From: Silene latifolia
Lineage: Eukaryota; Streptophyta; Magnoliopsida; Caryophyllales; Caryophyllaceae
Assembly (NCBI RefSeq): GCF_048544455.1
Contig: NC_133532.1
Span: 81,609,156-81,673,155 of the forward strand
Direction: 5' to 3'
DNA: 64,000 nt
The translations under genes were made by a program, and so were the position numbers. Of the stretch, positions 21,976-33,831 are shown one piece after another. The notes beneath the pieces are model-generated. The model had not been told where the DNA came from. It saw nothing but the letters and a program-made list of their open reading frames with translations, and ran no database searches. Numbering within the stretch: the stretch's first letter is position 1; every line of letters begins with the position of its first letter.

Positions 21976-23535
21976 TTGGTTCCTTGGGAATTTCGTTTCT
22001 TGTGCTTTAACCTTGAGGAACTTGTTCCTCAAGATTCGTTCTTACCATTTTATTGTAGTTTCCATGTTTGTAGTTGTATCTTTGTCTTAGCTATGATGAA
22101 GGCCCAAGACTTGGTACATGGAGTATGTGGTGGATCTTTTGAGTATGACTACAATGGGTATGGGGAGTTTGAGGAGCAAGTCAACACAAACCTACCTTAC
22201 AACTCATACAATGAAAGTCCTAACTACTACCCCAACTTTCCCCACCAAAATCACCACACCCATTATCCACAACAACCACTCTCCAAATACCCACTTTACA
22301 ACCAACTCCAAATGCCACAATATAACCACTTTCACACTCACCCACAACAAAAAGATGAGCCCAACTTTGACATTCAAAATATGGTTCTCCAAATGATGGG
22401 AGACCAACAAAATTTCTCCAAACAAGTGCTAGAGGAGAGGCAAAATAGGGACAATGTTCTTCAAAGCATTGTTACACATGGTAAGGAGTTGGCAATTCAA
22501 ATTGCTCAAATGAAAGAAACCCAACCAACCACTCCTCACCATTCCTTAAACAGTATCCACGAATGCGAGTTTGAAGGAGTGACCTTTGATATGGAAGATA
22601 TAGAAGATGTGAAGTGAAAAGAGCCAATCTCCTTGAGCTCTTGTGAGTATGAAAGTATGGTATTTGATGAAGAAGATATGAGGTTGAGTAAGTCAAATAC
22701 TCTTAGCCTTTGTGAGTATGAGGGTGTGACTTTTTATGTGAACATTAAGATGGTGGATAAAGAGTTAATGAAGAGGAGTGAAGACCCCATTTATGATTCA
22801 TATGAAGATAGCGATGATGACAAGCCTATGGAAGAAGCTTATGCGGAATATGTATCTTTCAAGGACTTATGGAATGAAGAAGAGGAATGGAGTTGTGAGA
22901 TTGCCTCACTTGAGGAGCCCATCCTTGAGAAGTTTGTGGTATGCTTCCATGGAGAAGATGAATGTCTCTTTCCTATTGACTATGAAGACCTTTTCGCACC
23001 CACCATGGAACCTATGATTGTTGGAGATGATATGGTAAACCTTCTCCAAAAGGTCAAATTGTTGTATAAAAGGTACTTGGTGGAGAAGCTCAAGAGCAAA
23101 ACTATGAATGAGCTTACTTGTGGAGATTAGACACCCACAATCTTAACTCCTAAGCTATCCCGTCATCAATGTTATGAGAATTCTCCTTCTATTCTTGAAG
23201 GATTGATAAATGCGAATGCTATCATCACCACCATATTTGAGGGAAACGGGAGAGAATGGAAGCCTCCCGATGACAAGAATTTTAAGCTTGCTAATTTGGA
23301 GAGCCAAAAAGGCTATGACGAAAAGGCCAAGGTGAAGGTGAGAAATTTCAATAAAAAGCCCCTTGTGGAGGATTGGCTATATTCCATTTTGAAGTGGCCA
23401 TGGTTCTATCTTTGCTTATTTGAGGATTGTGCACAAGCTTTTGACCAACTTTTAAGGGCCTTGAGCTCTATGGACAATAGATATCAACATTTCAAATTAG
23501 TTTGGTGGAGTCTTATCTCAAACCACCATTTGTAA
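21976..23535 (+). pseudogene. Element ORF A, acidic unknown protein with two stops
   Basis: One frame of about 520 codons interrupted only by TGA at 22615-22617 and TAG at 23128-23130. N-terminal part: Tyr/Asn/Gln/His/Pro-rich low complexity (about residues 55-130), then QNMVLQMMGDQQNFSKQVLE. The middle repeats the motif CE(F/Y)EGVTF three times in variant form, each followed by an acidic stretch. The C-terminal part has FEDCAQAFDQLLRALSSMDN, which matches the end of the ORF in the sister element (AQVYDLLLRALTCFED, about 34790-34835). No known domain recognised. It takes the place of gag-pol in this non-autonomous family. Confidence 0.6.
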
Positions 23536-23734
23536 CATATTCCTTTCTACAACTTTGCATTGTATAATATCAAACATACTTTTAGATTACCTGCATTTTT
23601 CTATATGAGAGTTGTGAGGGAGAGTTCCTTATCCATTCTTTGAGGAAATTTTCAGAAATTAATAAGAAGGAAACACAAAAAGGGCGCAAGGGAAAGGATT
23701 AGCATGAAACAATTGAAAGGATGACAAGGAGCAG

Positions 23735-24110
23735 ATCGGGACGCACGTCCCGACAGTAGCCCGCTCGTCCCGAGCTGTGCTTCAGGCAAAACAATTCGCT
23801 GTCATAAGATCTGCGCGACTTGGAGTCAGGACGCACGTCCCAGTTACTGATCCGCTCGAGCCAACATCAGGACGCTCGTCCTGAACGGTACATTGAACAA
23901 GATTTCTCCTGGATGAAAATCTGGGCAGATTTTTCAGAGGCCGCGCATCCCAGATAAAGATCCGCTCAAGCTGACCCCAAGATGCTCATCCTGACCTGTA
24001 TTCAAAACAAGGAGAACCAGTTGGGAGATAATCCGCGCGTCCCCCTGATAGGGCATCCGTGCAGCATCTTCAGGACGCTCGAGCCGATGCCAGGACACAC
24101 GGATAACAAA
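23735..24110. repeat. Interior copy of the LTR GC-rich word cluster
   Basis: Words such as GGGACGCACGTCCCGA, GATCCGCTCGAGCC, GGACGCTCGTCCTGA and GTGCTTCAGGC. The last is also found at about 20527 in the LTR, beside GGATCCGAGCGTCCCGA. The cluster sits between ORF A and ORF-1, ending about 30 bp before the first ATG of ORF-1 (24137). It looks like a duplicated piece of LTR regulatory sequence. Confidence 0.65.
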
Positions 24111-24136
24111 GGATAAATGCTGGGTCACAGTTTAGT

Positions 24137-25803
24137 ATGCCCGAACCCAGCCCTAGCCCGCTCGTCCCAACACCATTCTTTGATATAAACGCCTCCCCCA
24201 CCATCCCTATTTCCTTATCTTATCAACATCAAAACCAAATCTCATCATCATCCCTACAATCCCCATCACAAAAATTGAACAAATCCCTACCAACCACATC
24301 AAGCAAGATGAATCTAAGGAGCAAAAGCAAGAAAGCCACCGAGACCACACCCAAGCGCCGCAAGGGTGCTACTTCAACCGCCTCACGGGAGGCGAGGGGC
24401 CATGAGAATGTCATGATACCGGATCTTGCACAACTTGAATATTTCCCGGAGGTACTCTTCAACAAAGATGAACACCGCCAACGATTTGAGCAATTGCTAG
24501 GTAAGGACTATGAACCTACTCAATTTATTGATCTTGATGCATTAGAAATACTTGGCATAAGGCATCAAACGGAGGTATTTTTCAATGGCTTGGGTCTTGA
24601 GAAGATGTTCTATACCCATGGGGACACTTACTTGAGTCTCACACTAGAGTTTTTGTGTAGTCTCCATGTTGTCACTAATCGGCGAAAAGATGTCGGTATG
24701 GAGTTCCGTCTTTGCAATAGAGACCATAGCTTGACTCTCGACCAATTTGCAAGTATTTTTGGTCTTGAAGTACCAGGGATAACATCGATAAGCCCTCCGA
24801 CTTCATTGTTAACCACCTATAGAGGGCCATTTCAGGGAGAGAACTCTATTCCTACAAGCAATGTTATACTTTTTCTATCCAACATCCGGTGATTAGGATT
24901 ACTGAACGGTTTGTGGCCGGAACTATAAATGGAAGGCTAGAGCAAGACAGGCGCACCCTTCTCGACTTGATCTTTCTAGAGTCTTACTTGAATGTGCAAG
25001 GGACAAGGCCTTACAATTTCAACACACCCCTTGAGATACTTACACGGTTCAATGACTTTGCCCAAGGGAATTCTCATATCAAAACCTTTGTGATGGGGGG
25101 GCTAATTACAATTTTGGCCAATGAACTTTGCCCCGGGTTCAACTTTGATGGAAGCTATAAAAAGCTTAAGGGGAGCACTTTGATAGATGAGGATGCTATC
25201 TTCAACAACCGCCGTTAGTGTAGATACAATCACGCCGGAAGTGTAGAGTGGTTCACCAAGGGATGCACACCACTTATTCTCATGGGGTGGAGCATACCAC
25301 CTACCGAGCCCCGCTTAAGCCGGTACTCGCCTAGGCCAAGCTACCTCCTCCCCATTGATATCCATGACAACCCACCACCAAGGGAAGAAGCACCTCATCG
25401 ACCTCACGAGTTGCCGGAATGGGGTGATGCACCACCATCCTATGTACCCATTCCACCCTACCTAACACAACATGTACCATTCACTCCTCAAGATCTGAGA
25501 GCTCCATCCATGAGTGAATTAATGAAGCTCATGCAAAATGTTGATCTTCGAGTGCATGATGGGAGGGTTGACAACTACTTGGCCCAATACCCCTCCTACT
25601 ACAACATGGCTCAACAAGGGTACATCAACCCTAGAGGCCCTCTTCCATCTTGGGCTCAACCACATCTCTTGTTCCCTAACTTTGGCAACCAATGAGGGAA
25701 CTTTGGAGACCAAAGTGGGGGATTCTTTAGCCAAGGAGGAGGCTATGACCAAGGAGGATCTAACGGACATGGAAACCGCAATGATGGCGATGATGATGAG
25801 TAA
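24137..25803 (+). pseudogene. ATHILA ORF-1-like protein, broken
   Basis: About 555 codons. N-terminus Ser/Pro-rich, then a basic patch (MNLRSKSKKATETTPKRRKG; the ATG at 24308 may be the true start), then FLCSLHVV...MEFRLCNRDHSLTLDQFASI and FGLEVPG as in the plant retrotransposon ORF-1 (ATHILA ORF-1) family of unknown function. Later TERFVAGTINGRLEQDRRTL, then a Pro-rich tail and a Gly/Asp-rich end (GNRNDGDDDE). Breaks: one-base frameshift in the T-run near 24869, TAG at 25216-25218, TGA at 25693-25695. In Athila elements this ORF lies between pol and the 3' LTR; here pol is missing. Confidence 0.7.
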
Positions 25804-26243
25804 GATGGCTAGAGGTGCTTAACCACACCACCTTCATTTGTATGATACCTTCTCCCTATCTCTCATGTATAGTTGCATTGTAATATATCTCATATGATTC
25901 GATTAGTTTGCATTGTAATATATCTCACATGTCTCATATAGTTAGTTGCACATAGACTTGAATTCATGCATAGTCACTAATGACCAAACTTATTCCTTTC
26001 TACACTAGAAATAGTGCTTAAATTGGTTTGGAGAGGTTTGATCATAAGTGACCATAGCTTAATAGAGAGCATGCATCATTTAGTGTAGTTTAGATTGCAT
26101 TCATTTGTTATATATGTCATATAGAATTGCATTTAGTTAGAACATGCATTCATTCATATCATATCATTGCATTGTACTTCAATTTCCATAAAACATCAAA
26201 AATCCAAAAACATGTATTTCTTTTTCATTCCTACTCCTACATG

Positions 26244-26282
26244 TACATTGAGGACAATGTCCAAAATAAAGTGGGGGAAGGG
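26244..26282 (+). other. Internal polypurine-like motif
   Basis: ACATTGAGGACAATGTCC followed by AAAATAAAGTGGGGGAAGGG. A related block occurs at 35488-35523 in the second Athila-like family (CACATTGAGGACAATGTT...CTTGGGGGG). It may be a second plus-strand primer or an RNA element of the 3' untranslated region. Confidence 0.5.
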
Positions 26283-27849
26283 AATTTATATTCCAAAATA
26301 CAAAAAAAATTGAAAAATTTCGAAAAATCCCAAAAATATGTTCTTTAATTTCATAAAAACAAAATCCATAAAAATTTGAAAATTTCAAAAACCAAAAACA
26401 TGTTCCTTAATTTAGTAGTGTAGAATTGTATATACTTGTGTTTTTGTTCTCTTCTCACATAGATACGACACTTCATTTGAGGCATTAGCAAGGGAATATG
26501 AAGACCGCGTGGTATGATCGCTCTAATCTCTATTTCCCTTCCATTTATTTTCATTTTTCATATGAGGAGTATGGGCTTACATGTCAAGGAGGGTGTGGTG
26601 TATTTCGTTGTTGCGGTTTGTGTACCTATGTGTTGTTAGGAGTTTGCATCTAGATTATTTGACATTTTAGTTGATAGAAGCATATGCATTAGAGTTGTAT
26701 ATATGTTAGTTACATCATGTCATGTAGTTGCATGGTTAGAAAATTTTGTGAAAATGCCTATTTGGGAAGCTTGACAAGTGTATATAAGGCCCTTGTAGAT
26801 AATTTTTCTCCTTGAGACTTTGTTTGCTAGAATACCCTCAAGACACCCTAGGATGTGTCATACTAGTATCTTTTGACTCATGGACTAAGGCCTAGTAAAG
26901 AGTACCTTGTGGTGTGATAACTCCTTGGCTACCGTTTATTCCAAGGTGACCTTTGAAACCATGCAACCGTTCTTTCACTTCTATCATCATATTTTGTCAA
27001 CAAAAAGGGAATGGGCACAAAAATCACCAAATTGAGTTCAAGTTATCAATGTCAAAGGTTTGCAATTGCATCAAATGAAATGAGGAGCAAAAATAGACTC
27101 CTATGCTTCAATAAAAGTACCCTTGCTAAAAAATGGGGTTACTTTGAAAAATGTTCAAAAATGCAATATTGAAAAGAATTTCTAAGTATCAAAATGTCAA
27201 TCATCAAAAAAAATGGCAAGAAATGTTCTTCAAAAGTCAAATACCACAAGAAATTGGGGCGAAAAATAAACCAAAAAGCAAACTACAAATGTGAAACTCA
27301 TACACTTTGAATCCCTTTTATCCATTGATCTTATTTGTTGCATGGTGAAAAGGGGATGACCCTTCTTCTTGTCTAGGCAAGAGGGGGAATTCCGCGATCC
27401 TACAGTGTTTATAACACCATAGGAAGTCTACTCTTGACAAAAGCATTTAGCGATTGTGGACAAAAGTACCCTAGTTTGACACAACTTGGAGGTGATTTGT
27501 TGGTATCCTTTTAGACTTAGTAGCTTGGAGAAACAATATCTATGATGGAGTGTGTACACTTAAATTGCTTCCCTCGTAGATGATTTCCGCCACTTAGATG
27601 GGGAAAGTGGCTATTCTTTTGTAGATCCATCCATGACTTATTTTGTGTGCTTAATGCTTGGATGTATCGCCATTTTGGCAAGCCCCACCTTGCCTTGCAA
27701 GAAGGCACCTTACCTCATAGATGTCTTGTTGTGAGTTGAAGGGGCGGAGTGACACCCGCTAATTGTCTCATATCGGCTATATTAGTAGGCTAGTTTAAAT
27801 AAATGTCATAGTTTTAGTCACCTCTTTACTCGGGACGAGCAAAGGTTCG

Positions 27850-27862
27850 GTTTGGGGATGTT
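27850..27862 (+). other. Polypurine tract
   Basis: GTTTGGGGATGTT immediately before the TGATG of the 3' LTR, preceded by CGAGCAAAGGTTCG, as in the sister element at 11190-11225. Confidence 0.75.
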
Positions 27863-29660
27863 TGATGTCACTCATATTTGAGCACATTTAGTCCCCGAAT
27901 TAACCCCGTTCCCATGCTTTCTAGCATATATTAGGGTCATTTCTTATCTTTAGTATCCCATTTTGCATATTCTTTGAGGTTTTGTGTCCTTGGTAGGAGA
28001 GGATTGCTAGCCTTGCATTTATGAAGCAAAATGGAGCTAAATGGATCGCATCTAATGACCAAGCATCGAAGAGGAGACCGACACTAGAAGCCTAAACAAA
28101 TAAATGAAGTGAATTGGGTAATGATGAAAGATTCGTGCGTCCCTAAGACAGTCCCCACGGATTGTTAGGGAGCCAAGAACAAGAGAAGAACCCTTTCCCA
28201 GGATCCGAGCGTCCTGAGCTCAAGAGAGCGTCCCAGAGCCAGGATCCGAGTGTCCCGATAGCCAGCCCGAGCGGATCGCCTTACAGGACCAAACGTGCTT
28301 CAGGCTAGGACGCGCGGATTTCCTTGGGAGTTGCTACATGATCCACGCATGTCCCTCGGACTTGCAAAACTCTATTCAATACTTAAACATTGTTATTTAC
28401 TAATCTACCCTTGCTTAACCTAATGATGTATCACTATATATACTCCATTTGTAGTAATCAAAAGAGCGCCCTCTTAGATTAGAACATAGCCCTCTTAGAT
28501 TAGAACAAAGCCCTCTTAGATTAGAACAAATCCCTCTTAGTTGAGGCAAAGCTTCCTTAGATTAGATTAAGCTCTCATTAGTAGTAGATTAGAATATATT
28601 ACTCTTTAATCTTTCCACAAATTACACATTAATCTTTCCTCAATAATTTCTCATACAATCTTAGATTTAGCTTGGTACTTAAATAATTCTTGGGTTTGTA
28701 TTGGGGAATTGACAACTCTCCACCATTAATCAAAGGGTTTCTTCTATTGTTCTTCTATTTCCTTTGTTCAATTCAAGTTGTTTACATTTGGATCTTTTGG
28801 GTATGTATTTGAAGATTAAGTGACAAGTCTTTATCTTTATTCAAGGATTCTTCTTTATTTATATTCATCTTTACTCTCCAAGTTGGTAACACTCTTAATC
28901 CCTCTTTATTTACTTGTTAATCTCTTGTTTGTTATCTTGCTTAATCATCATGTTCACTTGTGTTGTGATGTTTGACACCATTGCTAGCATAATAATCATG
29001 ATGATTAGTGAGTAGTCTCTTAGCTAGGATTAGTGGGGGATTAGGGAAACTATAACATGAGGGTAGATCCATACTTAATCTAATATGTTGTCTTATGATT
29101 GTTTGCTTGTTCTAATGTCAACTTATGCACATGTTATGTTTGATGAAATGCTAGACTATGAAACCTTGCATTTTTTACCCATCTCTTATCTTTTCAACAA
29201 GACTTGTAAGATATAAACCAACTCGAGTCTTGTTAGACCATGCATAGAAGTGAATAGGAAGAAAGTAGGTCGACTTGTAGGTGTTGTACAGTCTAGACGA
29301 CTCGGCTCCGGGACCCAAATCTTCCTATGAACCGTAGGACATAAACTAACTCGGTTCCTCTACAACATTAATTGCTTGCAACTATGGAAACATGTTTGTA
29401 TGATCACCTCCATGAATCCCCTATGAAACCATGACATCCTAGTGCTTTTAATCATTTTGTTTTATTGCTTGGTTACCTTCCATTGCTTTCTTTAGTTTAT
29501 AATCATCAACCCATTTCAATTGTGACAACCCTAAGTGCAACTACAATTGGATTGAACAATTTGAGTACCCCCGTCCTTTGGGTTCGACCCCGACTTGCTT
29601 GCTATGCTAGTAGTTGGGTATAAATGTGTTTGAGAGCGTACAACGACACGCTCACCATCA
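27863..29660 (+). repeat. 3' LTR
   Basis: 1,798 bp, TGATGTCACTC to CACCATCA. TATA box CTATATATAC near 28435 with the GC-rich word cluster at about 28200-28330 upstream. Includes the uninterrupted site TTCAAGGATTCTTC that defines the empty CACTA target. Confidence 0.9.
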
Positions 29661-30195
29661 ACCATGCATATAGTTGAATAGGAAGAACTAAGTCGATTAT
29701 AGGTGTTATAAAGTCGTGACCGACTCGGCTTTGGGACCCAAACCTTCCCAGGACTCATTTATGTTATCTCACAATGAATAGGGAAAACCAAGTCGACTTG
29801 TAGGCATTGTAAAGTCTTGACCGACTCGGCTCCGATACCTAAGTTTCCCTAGGAACTGTAAACTAACTCGATTCCAACAATAATTGCTTGCATCTATATG
29901 ATTCATTTATGCCATTTCACCATGATTCTCCTATGATCCCACGATTTCCTAGTATTAATAATCATTTGTTCGCATCCTTATTTTTATTGCTTGTTTTACC
30001 TTTCATTGCTTTTTATTGCTTACATTAGTTTAGAATCATCAACTCAAACCAATTATGACAAACCTATTGCAACTACAATTAGATTGAACAATTTGAGTAC
30101 CCCCGTCCTTTGGGTTCGACCCCGACTTGCTTGTTATGCTAGTAGTTGGGTATAAATGTGTTTGATGGCGGACAAAGACCCGTCGCATCAGTGTC

Positions 30196-31261
30196 GTATG
30201 TGGTTTATCTAAGGCGTGGCCAGGCTGTCGAGTATGGTGGTGCTGGGTACAGTGGGGGCTAGGTCTGGTCGGTGGTGGCAGTAGTGGCGGTTGTGAATGG
30301 TGGTGTAAACCGTGAAGTTTATATTGGTTGCGTTGGGTTCGTATATTGTTGGTATTGTGCTAGGGCTTCCGTTGAACTCATATGTGGTGGCTGTCGGGGG
30401 TGCTGACCACTGTGGCTGGGCAGGGCGAGATAGGTGGTCCACGGTGGTGAGATGAGTGGTAGGCTGCGGTGGGTAAGGCTGGTGTTAGGGTGTGTACGCG
30501 GTTCTCGTGGAGTATGGTGTATGGGTATGGGGTAGTTATATATATTACACGTTAACTTAGAATATTTTATTGTGGGTATGTGTCATGGGAGAAACACGGG
30601 TATTTTTGGGTAGTTTGTCGGGCTGTGAGACGGGTTATAATTATTAATTTGTGTAATAAAATAATTAATATAATTAAGTAATTAATTAATAAGTAGTGTA
30701 ATTGTTTATGTAATTAGATAGTTGGTAATTATAATTATCGTGATTGTTAGGTGACGATTTTATGAATGAATATTATGAGCTGATTAGCTTGGATTGCATA
30801 ATTGGGATATTTGCTAATCATGTAGGTTATCTATTCAACTTGAATTTATTTTGGTGTTATTTAATAGTTGAATATTGATTGGAATTGGATGTTGGTTGTT
30901 GGATGATTATTGCTATTGTTTATCCGTTGGTTAATTATTATCCATGTTACATACTTGTATTGTTGTTGTTTGAAGACCCGGTCCAAGGGTGGCAGGGTAT
31001 ATAAAAGGGTGTTTCGAAGTTAATTATTTATATGGATGTCTCGGAGTATATATATATATGGGTGTTTCGGAGAATGTGTAGCTGTCTAGATCACTTAGAA
31101 TTTATCATTTGTTTTATTTAGTTTTTGCTGCAGTTGTATTTTATTCAATTACAGTTATTTATTTTGGAACATTGTAATGAGGCCATTTGACATTATTAGT
31201 ACCGCGTTTTGTCTTACTTTGTTATTCACTACCTCGGTCAATCCGAGATGGTAACATGTTC
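30196..31261. other. Unclassified GT-rich sequence, right part
   Basis: Continues 12668-12875 once the 12876-30190 insertion is removed. First half rich in GGTGG; second half AT-rich with CCCGGTCCAAGGGTGGCAGG near 30980 and a weak two-unit repeat of GGGTGTTTCGGAG near 31006-31070. The last 40 bp (CTACCTCGGTCAATCCGAGA...) form an imperfect inverted repeat with 31295-31330. Possibly part of a decayed Ty3 LTR; no ORF supported. Confidence 0.4.
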
Positions 31262-32233
31262 TGTAACACCCCCTTCTCACCCGGCCGAGGTAAGTAGGAG
31301 ATGTTACCATCTCGATTTCCCGAGGCGGTGAATTGGAGATACGATAAAGAAAACATTTATTATAAAGAACTAGTTTAGCGATTACAAACCATTAACTAAT
31401 GAATAAAATACGACTCGTAGTTATTATATTCATCTAGCTAATTATACACATCTCGTGACTCATCAAGCTCGTCCCGTCTCCCGCGTACTATCCAACCAAC
31501 CTGTATCTAACCTGCTCCTCATATGACCAAAGGACATCATATGGATCAATACAAGCCACCCTAAGAGAGACAGGTGACAAAACACAGACACGACAAACGT
31601 CAGTTTCAACAGACAAACAAAAGATGACATGACTCAAGTGTGAACATGCAACACGACTACTAATGTGAATGAGACACTATCAAACCACCACCACTACGGT
31701 ACCGGGGACAAGCCCAGGCATACCGACAACCAGACGGGTACCGGGACACACCCAGACATACCAACAACCATACGGGTACCGGGACACGCCCAGGCGTACT
31801 GGGTCCGGAAGCCAACCGGATCCCCTGCCAGACGTCGTGTCTTGAAGTGAAAAACTTCAAGAGGCGACTTAAGCGTAAGACAGTCTCCCAACCGTCTTAC
31901 GTCTCCAAATTAACAATAACAACAATACAAAACAAATCCTCTTACATGTGATAATGACCAACACACGAACCACAACCAACATGTTATAATCATCCTCTTG
32001 ATGATGTAATTACCACTAAACATGTTATAATGTAAAAACCCTAATTTATGTGAGACTAAACACAACATAAACAATACCACATTATTGAAACCGAGTAGGA
32101 TTAACCTACCTTTTAGCAATCTCCTCAAGCTATTCGAATCCGTCTCAAAGAGCCGTCTCACCCTATACAAATCACATAATAACTATCACAATACATCTTA
32201 TACTAATATATACTACAAAACCCCTTATCATCA

Positions 32234-33665
32234 TGATAAGTGCATAATTTACATTGTTTTACCCCTTAGATTAGCTCCATTTTATATGTATTATGCACTA
32301 CCTTTAGTGTTTATGACCTAATATTTGCTTTCTAGTTCCATTTTTATGTTTTCTCATGTTTTGTAGGAAAATGAGCTAAAATGAGCCCAATTCTACTCAA
32401 GTACAAATACTAGAAGCATGAGCTAAGCTAAAGAAGAGATGATGGACCAACATGGAAGATGTGCATGGACTTGCATGGATAAAGTGATGGATTAATTTAA
32501 AAAACTACAAATGCAAAGTCAAGCCCTTAATTCACAAGTCAACAAATGCCTAGGATGCTAAAGTCACATAGAGATCCTTTCTAAGATGCCAAACATTGCA
32601 TTCAACCGGGTAATTAAAGGAGCATTAAAACATGACCATAGGATTCCTTGAGCATTAAACCAAGAATTAAAGAGAAAATACCCGGGCAATGGTAACCCCG
32701 ATCGGGGTTGGGTGTCCCCGAACGGGGACGTGGGATTCTCACTTGTTTACGTTACACACTCAAAACCTATATAAAGGAACCTCGACACAAGCATTTGATA
32801 CCATCTTTTCTACACACTTTTACATAGAAATTCTCTCTAAATTTAGTAGTTAGTTTAGGTTAGCTCTTAGTTTAGTTTAGTTTAGTTTAGATTTACTTTA
32901 TGTTATTTACATTTCCTATTTACATTTCAAGTTATAAAACAATTTACATTTACAAGTTATTTATATTACAAGTATTGTTCTTCCATTTCCATTTCCATTT
33001 CCAATTGCAAGGTAATTTCTTATTCATATTTTCATTATGTTTTCATTTATCATTAGTTTAATTTACATTTCCACCATGTTAGAGTAGTTTCTTTTGTCTA
33101 GGGAATGAAGGGAGCCATGCATAAAAAGTATTTGTAAAATGTTAAATTAGCTAGGTTGATATAATATTGTCTAATTGTTTATATCACATGTTTCCATCGT
33201 CACGTTTAATCTTTTTTTAAAGGCCTTATTCATTGATTAAGTTTGTTCATTCGTTCTAAAAGTCGAGAGGCGCGGAATTGAATTAGACTAAGCATGCGTA
33301 GTAGGACGACCTAGTCATGGACGAGAGTTTCTCTAGGACCCGGTCTATGGTTGACACTAATATCGTAAGGTGGGTGTCTCTAAGCCTAAACAATTAATGA
33401 TTTATCAACTCCTATGTTTAATTTGAGCATTTACATAATTTGTATATGTGACCCGACCTCCCTAGATTATTTCTTTATCATTATTGTTTTCTTCCATAAT
33501 CCAACCAACCAATCAATAAACGATAACCGACCTCAAGGTAAAATTCACTCCATATCGACTAATTAACAACTCCCGTCTCTCTGTGGTTCGACCCCTACAT
33601 ACTACATTCATTTGTTTTGCTAGGGTATAAATATTATCTTTGCATAGGTGTGCGATAGCCTATCA
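32234..33665 (+). repeat. 5' LTR
   Basis: 1,432 bp, TGATAAGTGC to GCCTATCA. Two palindromes of the CCCCGATCGGGG type (32694-32709 and 32714-32729) end 39 bp before the TATA box (TATATAAAG, 32768-32776). Also contains short TTTAG and CCATTT runs. Confidence 0.92.
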
Positions 33666-33670
33666 AATTT

Positions 33671-33688
33671 TGGCGCCGTTGCCGGGGA
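33671..33688 (+). other. Primer-binding site (tRNA-Asp type)
   Basis: TGGCGCCGTTGCCGGGGA five bases after the LTR, the canonical Athila-type site. Confidence 0.88.
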
Positions 33689-33831
33689 GACGGTTTTGTT
33701 TGCTAATTAGTTGTTGAATTTTATCTTTTTATTTTGTCTCGATGAACACTTGTTCCTTGAGATTCATCTCACCATTTTCTTGTAGTTTTAGTGCCTATTT
33801 TTGTAGGTGATAAAGCTATTGGCCTCTCATA

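Larger units (their letters stand above)
20094..29660 (+). mobile_element. Complete non-autonomous Athila-like LTR retrotransposon (TSD ACCAT)
   Basis: 9,567 bp: 5' LTR 20094-21892, primer site 21896-21913, two long ORFs, polypurine tract, 3' LTR 27863-29660. Five-base duplication ACCAT at 20089-20093 and 29661-29665. The 5,970-bp interior has no reverse transcriptase, RNase H, integrase or protease, so it must be moved by another element's enzymes. It inserted into an older LTR of its own family. Confidence 0.93.
12876..30190 (+). mobile_element. Solo LTR split by three insertions (TSD GTGTC)
   Basis: Starts TGATGTGGCTC and ends CGTCGCATCA, flanked by the 5-bp duplication GTGTC at 12871-12875 and 30191-30195. 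Its own sequence is only 12876-13644, 19718-20093 and 29666-30190, about 1.67 kb. This is homologous to the LTRs of the element nested in it (20094-29660). No interior remains, so it is a solo LTR left by LTR-LTR recombination. It has a TATA box near 13311 (CTATATATAC) with GAGTCGAGCTCAGCTCGCTC upstream. Confidence 0.88.

Noticed and set aside
30209-30442. 77-codon minus-strand ORF rich in Thr and Pro
   Set aside because: It is the complement of a GGTGGT-rich stretch; composition explains the openness.
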